NCBI GenBank assembly: GCA_002309915.1
Contig: DBYT01000004.1
Location: forward strand, 15,509-40,823
DNA: 25,315 bases
Direction of reading: 5' to 3'
Source of the DNA: Bacteroidales bacterium UBA1179
Lineage (GTDB): Bacteria > Bacteroidota > Bacteroidia > Bacteroidales > Bacteroidaceae
This document shows positions 15,456-22,097 of the stretch, one piece after another. The notes beneath the pieces were generated by a model. The model saw only the letters and a program-made list of their open reading frames with translations. It did not search any database and was not told the origin of the DNA. Numbering within the stretch: position 1 is the first letter of the stretch; each line of letters starts with the position of its first letter. Both the position numbers and the translations under genes were made by a program.

Positions 15456-16267
15456 GATACCTTGGAGTTAGCCGTGCGAAGTTGTATTCACCCAACCGGG
15501 TGTCGGGTGATGCCGCTGTTTTCCGTGCCGTGGCATCGGAACTGGAACGTCACGGCCATGAGGTTATATGTATAAACGAGCAGGAACTGAAATCCATACC
15601 GGACGGCATCGGTGGCATATTCCATATGGCCAGAAGCAGTGAAGCGCTGGCTATCATCGGCCGGGCCGATGTCCCTGTGACCAATACCGCTCAGGCTGTA
15701 ATGAACTGCGGCCGTGCACGTCAGACAGAGTTGCTCCGTGACTCGGGATTGTTCCCGGAAAGCCTGATATGCAGGACCGGTGGCGTTCCTTTGGAATGGA
15801 AAACCTTCCCCTGTTGGATAAAACGGGCCGACAGCCATGCTGTTGACCGTGATGACGTACAGTTTGTACAGGATGCGGCAGAGTGCAACAACGCCATGCT
15901 GGGATTCCGGGAGCGCGGAATCAGGGAGTGTGTCCTGCAGGCGCATGTGCGCGGCTGGCTGGTCAAGTTTTACGGAGTGCGCGGCTACGGACTGACGGAT
16001 TGTTACGCTGCTACCGAGAAGGAGGGAAAGTTCGGTCTGGAACGGTATAATGACCAGCCGGATCAGGCCTACGTCGATATGGATACGCTGACGTCTGTGG
16101 CTGAGCGCGTATCGGCCCTCTTGGGAGTTGACGTTTACGGCGGCGATGCGGTGGTTGGAGAAGACGGAAAGATTACGATAATTGATTTCAATGACTGGCC
16201 CAGTTTCCGTACATGCACTGTGGGTGCGGCACAGAAGATAGCGGACCTGATAATGAACAAGAGATGA
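15452..16267 (+). CDS. ATP-grasp domain protein
   Basis: A 271-residue protein with the ATP-grasp pattern: an N-terminal pre-ATP-grasp region (MRYLGVSRAKLY, FRAVASELERHGHEVICI), VTNTAQAVMNCGRARQTELLRDSGL as the family's entry helix, Lys124 in CWIKRADSHAV as the nucleotide-binding lysine, VLQAHVRGWLVKFYGV as the central strands, and IDFNDWPSF (244-252) as the metal-binding end, with D..ND in place of the common E.N. ATP-grasp enzymes usually join a carboxylate to an amine or other nucleophile through an acyl-phosphate, but some (the inositol phosphate kinase ITPK type) are kinases. Here it could add an amino acid to a lipid headgroup or phosphorylate its precursor. It overlaps both neighbours by 4 bases, so it is an integral part of the set. 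Confidence 0.78.
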   Translation: MRYLGVSRAKLYSPNRVSGDAAVFRAVASELERHGHEVICINEQELKSIPDGIGGIFHMARSSEALAIIGRADVPVTNTAQAVMNCGRARQTELLRDSGLFPESLICRTGGVPLEWKTFPCWIKRADSHAVDRDDVQFVQDAAECNNAMLGFRERGIRECVLQAHVRGWLVKFYGVRGYGLTDCYAATEKEGKFGLERYNDQPDQAYVDMDTLTSVAERVSALLGVDVYGGDAVVGEDGKITIIDFNDWPSFRTCTVGAAQKIADLIMNKR

Positions 16268-17187
16268 CTGAGAAGAAGAAAAGAGCGGTTGAGGCTACAT
16301 TCAAGTCAAAGGATACCGAGGAGTGGCTGGATATATGGTTTACACGTCCCATAGGACTGGTTATTGCCAAGGCATTCGGTTATTTCGGTATACATCCCAA
16401 TGTAATTACAATTATATCCATATTTCTGGGCGCTTTTGCCGGATTCTGCTGGTGGCATGATTCAATGGGCTGGACCCTGCTGGGAATAGGCATGCTCATG
16501 CTGGCCAATTTCCTGGATAGCGCCGACGGACAGCTGGCCCGAATGACCGGTAAGAAGACCCTGTGGGGACGTCTGCTGGACGGATTTGCAGGTGATGTCT
16601 GGTTCTTCTTTATCTATGTGTTCATTGCATGGAGGCTGACTTTTGAACTGATTCCTTGCGGAAACGGCCGGTTCTGGGGCATCTGGATTTGGATAATCAT
16701 GCTGGTAAGTATGGTGTTCCATTCACGTCAGGCAGGTCTGGCCGACTATTACCGCAACATTTATCTGCTGTTCCACGGTGACCACTCGGAACTCAACGAC
16801 AGCCGTGAACTGGCCGCCGAGCAGAAATCTACTCCCTGGCGCGAGCGCTGGTTCTGGAAGATATGGCTCTTCTTCTACCAGGGTTACACCCGCACCCAGG
16901 AGAGCATGACCCCGCGGTTCCAGAAGTTCCGTGCATCGGTCCGTGAAAAGTACGGAAAGGAAATCCCCTCTGAACTAGGACAGGAGTTCTGCCGTCGCAC
17001 CTACCATATTCTCAAGTGGACCAACATATCCACCTTCAATACCCGCGCAATCGTACTTTACATTGTGTTGCTTTTAGGTATGCCGTGGATATACTTTGTG
17101 TTTGAGATAATTGTAATGAACATAATATTCCTCTATATGAGAGGCTCCCACGAGCGTGTCTGCCGTGATATGATGTCCCGGATATGA
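16264..17187 (+). CDS. CDP-alcohol phosphatidyltransferase family membrane enzyme
   Basis: A 307-residue integral membrane protein. The start at 16264 gives an ATGA overlap with the ATP-grasp stop; an in-frame ATG at 16213 would lie well inside that gene. The family motif is at 85-111: D85-x2-D88-G89-x2-A92-R93-x8-G102-x3-D106, then Asp111. In the canonical motif the last two aspartates are separated by three residues; here four (GFAG) intervene. Members transfer a phosphoalcohol between CDP-DAG and an alcohol, or from a CDP-alcohol to a lipid, at the inner membrane. At least five hydrophobic segments surround the motif, and there is a long cytoplasmic-looking insert at about 185-255. With the nucleotidyltransferase nearby the substrate may be a CDP-polyol. 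The exact product is unknown. Confidence 0.85.
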   Translation: MTEKKKRAVEATFKSKDTEEWLDIWFTRPIGLVIAKAFGYFGIHPNVITIISIFLGAFAGFCWWHDSMGWTLLGIGMLMLANFLDSADGQLARMTGKKTLWGRLLDGFAGDVWFFFIYVFIAWRLTFELIPCGNGRFWGIWIWIIMLVSMVFHSRQAGLADYYRNIYLLFHGDHSELNDSRELAAEQKSTPWRERWFWKIWLFFYQGYTRTQESMTPRFQKFRASVREKYGKEIPSELGQEFCRRTYHILKWTNISTFNTRAIVLYIVLLLGMPWIYFVFEIIVMNIIFLYMRGSHERVCRDMMSRI

Positions 17188-18191
17188 AAAAAGGCTGGCG
17201 TACCATATTCTTCCTGTTCGGACTGGCAGCGGTTGTGCTGATGCTCCTGACCTTTGATGCGGATTGGAACCGCGTCAAGGAGGTGCTGTCGCAGGCCGGA
17301 ATATGGTTCCCGGTGATTGTCCTGCTATGGGGCTTTATCTACCTTATGAACGCCTGCTCGTTCGGGCTTATTATCAATGACGGGACGGGCAGGAGAGTGC
17401 CGTTCGGAAAGGTATTCCAGTTAACCGTTTCCGGTTATGCACTCAATTACGTCACCCCGCTGGGCCTTATGGGCGGCGAGCCGTACCGCATCCTTGAACT
17501 GCAGGGTTATGTGGGCGGACGGAAAGCCACATCGGCCGTAATCCTTTACTCCATGATGCATATATGCTCCCATTTCTGTTTCTGGCTGTCGGCAGTGGTG
17601 CTCTATGTGGTGCTCCATTTTGTGGCCGATGACTATGCACTGGACCTGTGGATGTGCATTATGCTTGGCGTTATGACGGTGGTGTTTGCGGCAGTGTTGT
17701 GGGTGTTCTCACTGGGCTACAGGAAGGGATTTGTGGTCAAGGTGTTTGGCCTACTGAGCCGTATTCCGCTGGTCAGGAAGTGGGCAGCAGGTTATCTGGA
17801 AAAGCATAGAAAAGACCTTGAGGAGGTCGATGCTCAGATTGCGTTCCTGCACACGCAGCGCCGTGCACCGTTCTGGTGGTCGCTGCTGCTGGAGTATGCC
17901 GCCCGCGTGGTATCGTGCCTGGAGTACTGGCTCCTGATTGGAATGCTCATGCCCGGATTCACATTCTGGGACAGCATACTGGTAATGGCGTTCTCGTCAT
18001 TGTTCAGTAACCTGATATTCTTCTCACCCATGCAGATGGGTGGATATGAGGGCGGAATGGCTCTTGCTGCGGGAGGCGTTCAGGTGCCAAGCGCATACGG
18101 ACTCTACACTGCACTTGTGGCCCGCCTGCGTCAGATAGTCTGGACGGTGATAGGTGTTTTGATTATGAAAATGTCACGCAAGCATGATTAA
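17184..18191 (+). CDS. LPG synthase TM-domain (UPF0104) membrane protein, flippase-like
   Basis: A 335-residue polytopic protein with about seven or eight hydrophobic segments. It matches the lysylphosphatidylglycerol synthase transmembrane region family: a first segment right after MKKGWR, then YALNYVTPLGLMGGEPYR (85-102, the most conserved loop), and a C-terminal FFSPMQMGGYEGGMALAAG. The catalytic aminoacyl-transfer domain found in MprF is absent, leaving only the part that in MprF moves aminoacylated lipid across the membrane. It overlaps the phosphatidyltransferase gene by 4 bases and the HAD gene by 8, so it probably handles the lipid made by this operon. Flipping is inferred from MprF; many stand-alone members have no tested function. 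Confidence 0.83.
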   Translation: MKKGWRTIFFLFGLAAVVLMLLTFDADWNRVKEVLSQAGIWFPVIVLLWGFIYLMNACSFGLIINDGTGRRVPFGKVFQLTVSGYALNYVTPLGLMGGEPYRILELQGYVGGRKATSAVILYSMMHICSHFCFWLSAVVLYVVLHFVADDYALDLWMCIMLGVMTVVFAAVLWVFSLGYRKGFVVKVFGLLSRIPLVRKWAAGYLEKHRKDLEEVDAQIAFLHTQRRAPFWWSLLLEYAARVVSCLEYWLLIGMLMPGFTFWDSILVMAFSSLFSNLIFFSPMQMGGYEGGMALAAGGVQVPSAYGLYTALVARLRQIVWTVIGVLIMKMSRKHD

Positions 18192-18810
18192 GGGTATCCT
18201 CATAGATTTTGGCGGAACGATAGATTCCGACGGCATCCACTGGTTCAACGCCTTCAGTGACGCCTACGCCATGGTGGCCGATGTCCCCAACGACCTCCTT
18301 TGGGATGCCTACGTCAATACTGAGCGCACCCTGGGCCGAAACCCCATAATAAAACCGACTGACACATTCTGCAAAACCCTGCAGACCAAAATCGCCTTGC
18401 AGACTGAATATCTGCAGTCAAAAGGCATAACCGTTATAGCGCAGGATACCATCCTTGACACTTGCTACAACAAGGTAGTCAAGCACATCTCTACAGTCTC
18501 CAAACCCGCTCTGGAAAGAATAAAACTGCCAATGGTTCTGGTAACAAACTTCTACGGCAACATGCACACCGTCCTGCAGGAGTTCGCTCTGGACCACCTT
18601 TTCAAGGACGTGATAGAATCGGCCGTAGCAGGAGTCCGCAAACCCGATCCCCAAATCTTCCGCCTGGGAGTAGCCGCATTAGGCTTGGAGCCCCGGGAAA
18701 CCGTAATGATAGGTGACAGCCCCGACAAAGACATCCTCCCCGCCCAATCCATAGGCTGCCAAATCTTCCAAATTACCCCCTCATCCCCCCTGAGCTCATT
18801 CCCCCTCTAA
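18184..18810 (+). CDS. HAD-superfamily hydrolase (probable phosphatase)
   Basis: A 208-residue HAD hydrolase with a helical cap (about 17-90). Motif I is IDFGGTIDSDG with nucleophile Asp8, but the usual second Asp is Gly10 (DFGGT rather than DxDGT), a change also seen in some FDxGGVL-type HADs. Motif II Thr121 (VLVTN), motif III Lys153 (GVRKPDP) and motif IV GDSPDKD (177-183) are present. It is the last gene of the overlapping set, starting 8 bases inside the membrane-protein gene, and may remove a phosphate from the headgroup precursor or the phosphorylated lipid. The last 12 or so residues (TPSSPLSSFPL) look unrelated to HADs and run into the 45-bp palindromic repeat; base use in this gene is also more C- and A-rich than in its neighbours. 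Confidence 0.83.
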   Translation: MIKGILIDFGGTIDSDGIHWFNAFSDAYAMVADVPNDLLWDAYVNTERTLGRNPIIKPTDTFCKTLQTKIALQTEYLQSKGITVIAQDTILDTCYNKVVKHISTVSKPALERIKLPMVLVTNFYGNMHTVLQEFALDHLFKDVIESAVAGVRKPDPQIFRLGVAALGLEPRETVMIGDSPDKDILPAQSIGCQIFQITPSSPLSSFPL

Positions 18811-18855
18811 CCTTAGGGAGCCATAACGCACGTAGAGCCATTTTCATCCCTAAGG
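18811..18855. repeat. 45-bp palindromic repeat, copy 1
   Basis: The unit starts CCTTAGGGA and ends with the exact reverse complement TCCCTAAGG; the stem gains one more A-T pair outside. The interior shares TAACGCACGTAGAGCCATTT with copy 2. It begins immediately after the HAD stop codon, and the flanking CCCCCT before the stop is repeated before copy 2, so the mobile unit may reach into the gene end. It resembles REP-type or MITE-like dispersed palindromes. Confidence 0.8.
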
Positions 18856-18893
18856 TGCGCCGGAAATACGCTTGTACCTGCGCTACCCCCTGA

Positions 18894-18938
18894 CCTTAGG
18901 GAACCGTAACGCACGTAGAGCCATTTCTTTCCCTAAGG
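18894..18938. repeat. 45-bp palindromic repeat, copy 2
   Basis: Same orientation and length as copy 1, starting 83 bases after it. The two copies differ at five or so positions, all outside the stems and the shared 20-base core. The 38 bases between them are unlike the repeat. It lies just downstream of the terminator of the minus-strand operon. Confidence 0.8.
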
Positions 18939-18950
18939 TGGGGTGGCGTG

Positions 18951-18983
18951 AAAAAAAGAGGATGACCCGGAGGCCATCCTCTT
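18951..18983 (-). terminator. Rho-independent terminator of the relA-peptidase-esterase operon
   Basis: On the minus strand AAGAGGATG pairs with CATCCTCTT across a 10-base loop, and the stem runs straight into seven T residues (plus-strand A-run 18951-18957). It lies 6 bases past the stop codon of the esterase gene. This is the clearest intrinsic terminator in the window. Confidence 0.88.
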
Positions 18984-18989
18984 AATAAC

Positions 18990-20129
18990 TTACTTTTTAA
19001 AGAGCATCGGGGCGAACTGATGTAAAGAGCGGCGCCATGTCAGCCACTCATGGCCGGTGCCGGGTGACTCGTAGTAGATGTGGTTGATGCCCAGACCCTC
19101 CAGTGCTACATGCAGGTCGTGGATACCCTGGTACATGCCGGCGGGCTCATCGGTACCGATGCTTATATAAAGCAGGTGGTACTGGTCATTGATTGACTTG
19201 GGATACATCTCGGCATCACGACGGTCATTGGGACCACGGCCTGAACCGCTGAATCCTCCAATCCAACCAAACATCTCCGGATGGTCCAGACCGATGGTAT
19301 ATGACTGGAATCCGCCCAGTGAAAGGCCGCAGATGGCGCGGTTGTCACGGTCGGTCAGAGTGCGGTAGTTAGCATCAAAGTAGGGGACTATCTCCTCAAC
19401 CATAACCTTCTCAAAAAAGGTAAAGTCAAACATGTTCTGACGGCCTCTTGCATTGGGGTCATTGGCAACGGCATGCTCCATTACTATGATCATGGGCTCG
19501 GCCTCCTTCTTGGCAATCAGGTTGTCCATGATGTTGCCCAGTTTACCCTGGGTGCCCCATCCGGTCTCATCCTCGCCGGCTCCGTGGAACAGGTAAAGCA
19601 CTGGGAAACGGCGGTTGGGCTCCTTCTTGTACTGCGGCGGCAGATAGACCCAGGTGGTACGCTCGGCGCCGGTCAGATTGGACTGGTACTTTACAATCTC
19701 TATCTCGCCATGGGGAACCTTCTTCTCAAGGTAATAGTCCACACCGGCCTCAGGTACGTCAATACCGCTCTGCCAGTAGTTGGATCCGTAGAACTCCTTA
19801 CTGTTGGGGTCCGATACGCGCTTACCGTCAACATTCATTGTGTAGTAGTGGAAACCTACAACCAGAGGATCGGTGGTAACCTCCCACATGCCGTCATCAC
19901 CCTTGACAAGAGGGTAATTCTTGCCGCCTACATTGACGGTAACGGTCTTGGCATCGGGAAAATCGTTGCGGAATGTTGCCGAAAGATCGGGATTGATCTT
20001 GGGATACTCGTGACCTTCAAGATTGGTCGTGGCACTTGTGGGCTTGGTTATTACACCCACCTGCTTGGCTCCTCCGCAGGAGGCCAGCAAAACGGCTGCA
20101 AACAGCAGTGATGAACTAATGATTCTCAT
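18990..20129 (-). CDS. CE1/esterase D-family lipoprotein esterase
   Basis: A 379-residue predicted lipoprotein starting MRIISSSLLFAAVLLASC (acylated Cys18); a TTG at 20159 in frame is rejected because it would lie in the previous gene and bury the signal. Residues about 40-125 form an Ig-like/E-set domain, as found in front of feruloyl and acetyl-xylan esterases (the group often labelled XynZ-like in Bacteroides). Residues 140-379 are an alpha/beta hydrolase: VLYLFHGAGEDETGW for the oxyanion region, GLSLGG with Ser270, GTDEP with Asp327 and GTGHEW with His360, a full triad. It probably removes acyl or feruloyl groups from plant polysaccharides at the cell surface. Its start is 10 bases after the DPP IV-like stop. 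No polysaccharide-utilisation genes are near, so the substrate is uncertain. Confidence 0.87.
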   Translation of the reverse strand: MRIISSSLLFAAVLLASCGGAKQVGVITKPTSATTNLEGHEYPKINPDLSATFRNDFPDAKTVTVNVGGKNYPLVKGDDGMWEVTTDPLVVGFHYYTMNVDGKRVSDPNSKEFYGSNYWQSGIDVPEAGVDYYLEKKVPHGEIEIVKYQSNLTGAERTTWVYLPPQYKKEPNRRFPVLYLFHGAGEDETGWGTQGKLGNIMDNLIAKKEAEPMIIVMEHAVANDPNARGRQNMFDFTFFEKVMVEEIVPYFDANYRTLTDRDNRAICGLSLGGFQSYTIGLDHPEMFGWIGGFSGSGRGPNDRRDAEMYPKSINDQYHLLYISIGTDEPAGMYQGIHDLHVALEGLGINHIYYESPGTGHEWLTWRRSLHQFAPMLFKK

Positions 20130-20139
20130 AACAATCGGT

Positions 20140-22095
20140 TTATTTAAGGTAATCTTCAAAATAGTCAGTAACCTTCTGCATCAGGTGTACACGGTCGGTT
20201 CCCATCACATTGTGCTCATGGGTGGGATAGGGGAAGTAATCCAACTGGACACCTGCCTTGATGCATGCCTCAACAAAACTCAGGCTGTGCTCCCAGACCA
20301 CGGTGTTGTCAATGGCACCCTGGCAGATAAGCAGTTTGCCCTTGAGGTCTTTTGCACGGGGAATCAGACTGGTCTTTTCAAATCCCTCAGGATTGGTTTC
20401 CTCTGTCTCCATGTAACGCTCACCATACATGACCTCATACCATTTCCAGTCAATGACGGGACCTCCGGCCACACCTACCTTGAACACATCGGGATAGTTG
20501 ACCATAAGTGATATGGTCATGAATCCGCCGTAACTCCAGCCGTGAACGCCTATGCGGTCCTTGTCTACCCAATCGTGACTCATGAGCCACTTCATGCCCT
20601 CCATCTGGTCGGCCATCTCGGCCTGTCCGCAATACTTGTGAATGGCTTTCTCATATTCGGCCCCGTGATGCTGGGTGCCGCGGTTGTCCATTACAAATAC
20701 CACGTATCCGTGCTGGGCCATATACATCTCCCAACGGCGCAGGTTGGCCTGGAAAGAGTCGTTTACCATCTGGCTGTGAGGACCGCCGTATACATAAAGT
20801 ATCACCGGATATTTCTTGCCCGGATCAAAGTCAATGGGCTTGATAAGGCGGTAGTGGTTATCATACTTGCCATCGGCACTTTTGACGGTGCCAAGTTCTA
20901 TGGGTGAATAGTTCAGGTCCTTTGTGGGATCATCGGCCTTGAACATCTCTTTGATAAGTTTTCCGTCGTTCCTTACAAGATTCATGATGCGTGGTACATT
21001 CAGTGACGAGTATTCATCAATGAATGACTTGCAGTCATATGCCAGACTTACCGTATGCCATCCCCGGGCCGATGTCAGGCGCTGGGCTTTGCCGTTCTTG
21101 AGTGATGCGCGGAACAGATGACGCTCTGCGGGTGATACCTCGAATGAATAGTAGTAAACATAACCGTCCATGACGTCAATCAGCTCAAGGTCGGCATCGG
21201 TATTTACCAGACGCTTGGTCTTGCCGCTTTTTAGGTCAACCAGATACATGTTCCAGTAGCCGTCACGTACATTTGTCTGATAGATGAAATGGTTGTCGTC
21301 CACAAAATGGAGCGGATACATGGGCTCTACATACCTGTCATCGTGATCTGTCAGGATGGTACGCAGGAATTCACCTGTATAGGCATTGTATTCGTTCAGG
21401 TGCATGTTTTTCTGTGCACGGTCAAGTACCTGGATGTAGATGCGGTCACTTCCAGGTCCCCATGTGACGTTTGTAAGGTAACGCTCATCATCAAAGTCCG
21501 TCACGTCAAGCCATACGGTCTCGTCGGAGGCAAAGTCATAGACACCGACTTCAACATATTCCGATGCCATACCGTTCATGGGGTATCTGATTTGCTTGAG
21601 AGTACCCGTACGGCTGGTTATGTCCAGCAGGGGGAACAGTGTTACACGGCTTTCGTCCTTTTTGTAGAAAGCCAGCCTCTTCTGGTTGGGCGCCCAGAAC
21701 CACCCTTTTTCTATGCCGAACTCGTTGCGGCTCACTGTCTGGCCGCATACAATTCCAGGCTCGGTGAATCTGGTTATGGGATGATGCTTGTCATCAAGAG
21801 TGGAGTAATAAAGGTTTCCGTTGATGGCCTGGATTTCATAGCCGTCCATAACATCCGATACAACGAAAGCACCACTTTTTCCATCTGGTTTAAGAGGGTT
21901 TATGGTATGCTTGACTCCGTCTTCCCAGTATTCAAGTTCAGAGTAGTATCTGTCACCAACCCATTTGAAATTCATCCTTTGAACTCCTATACCGGTGCCC
22001 AGGACGGCCTCCTCCATAGTAAGCAACCTGCGATCATCCTGTGCCTGCACTCCCAATGCCACCAGAGCAGCGGCAAGCAATATAAACTTTCTCAT
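20140..22095 (-). CDS. Dipeptidyl peptidase IV-like serine protease (S9 family)
   Basis: A 651-residue exported protease; MRKFILLAAALVALGVQAQ is a cleavable signal peptide ending AQA. Residues about 30-410 are the DPP IV N-terminal beta-propeller, including RNEFGIEKGWFWAPNQKRLAFY. Residues 420-651 are the prolyl-oligopeptidase-type hydrolase: YGGPHSQMV, catalytic Ser521 in GWSYGG, Asp596 in GAIDN and His628 in THEHNVMG. Family members cut X-Pro or X-Ala dipeptides from peptides in the periplasm. It is shorter than the roughly 720-740 residues usual for DPP IV; I do not see the classical YEEE amino-terminus-binding stretch, so specificity could differ. It starts 2 bases after the relA stop and precedes the esterase by 10 bases: one operon. 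Confidence 0.9.
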   Translation of the reverse strand: MRKFILLAAALVALGVQAQDDRRLLTMEEAVLGTGIGVQRMNFKWVGDRYYSELEYWEDGVKHTINPLKPDGKSGAFVVSDVMDGYEIQAINGNLYYSTLDDKHHPITRFTEPGIVCGQTVSRNEFGIEKGWFWAPNQKRLAFYKKDESRVTLFPLLDITSRTGTLKQIRYPMNGMASEYVEVGVYDFASDETVWLDVTDFDDERYLTNVTWGPGSDRIYIQVLDRAQKNMHLNEYNAYTGEFLRTILTDHDDRYVEPMYPLHFVDDNHFIYQTNVRDGYWNMYLVDLKSGKTKRLVNTDADLELIDVMDGYVYYYSFEVSPAERHLFRASLKNGKAQRLTSARGWHTVSLAYDCKSFIDEYSSLNVPRIMNLVRNDGKLIKEMFKADDPTKDLNYSPIELGTVKSADGKYDNHYRLIKPIDFDPGKKYPVILYVYGGPHSQMVNDSFQANLRRWEMYMAQHGYVVFVMDNRGTQHHGAEYEKAIHKYCGQAEMADQMEGMKWLMSHDWVDKDRIGVHGWSYGGFMTISLMVNYPDVFKVGVAGGPVIDWKWYEVMYGERYMETEETNPEGFEKTSLIPRAKDLKGKLLICQGAIDNTVVWEHSLSFVEACIKAGVQLDYFPYPTHEHNVMGTDRVHLMQKVTDYFEDYLK

Positions 22096-22097
22096 AT

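Noticed and set aside
16213..16263. Earlier ATG start for the CDP-alcohol phosphatidyltransferase
   Set aside because: It would overlap the ATP-grasp gene by 55 bases and add a Cys/Gly/Glu-rich stretch; the ATGA overlap at 16264 matches the pattern of the whole operon.
18811..18938. Two 45-bp repeats with a 38-bp spacer as a minimal CRISPR array
   Set aside because: Only two units, internal differences between them, ends that are perfect palindromes, and no cas genes nearby. A dispersed palindromic element fits better.
20130..20159. Earlier TTG start for the esterase
   Set aside because: It would place ten polar residues before the lipoprotein signal and overlap the DPP IV-like gene; the ATG at 20129 opens directly onto the signal.
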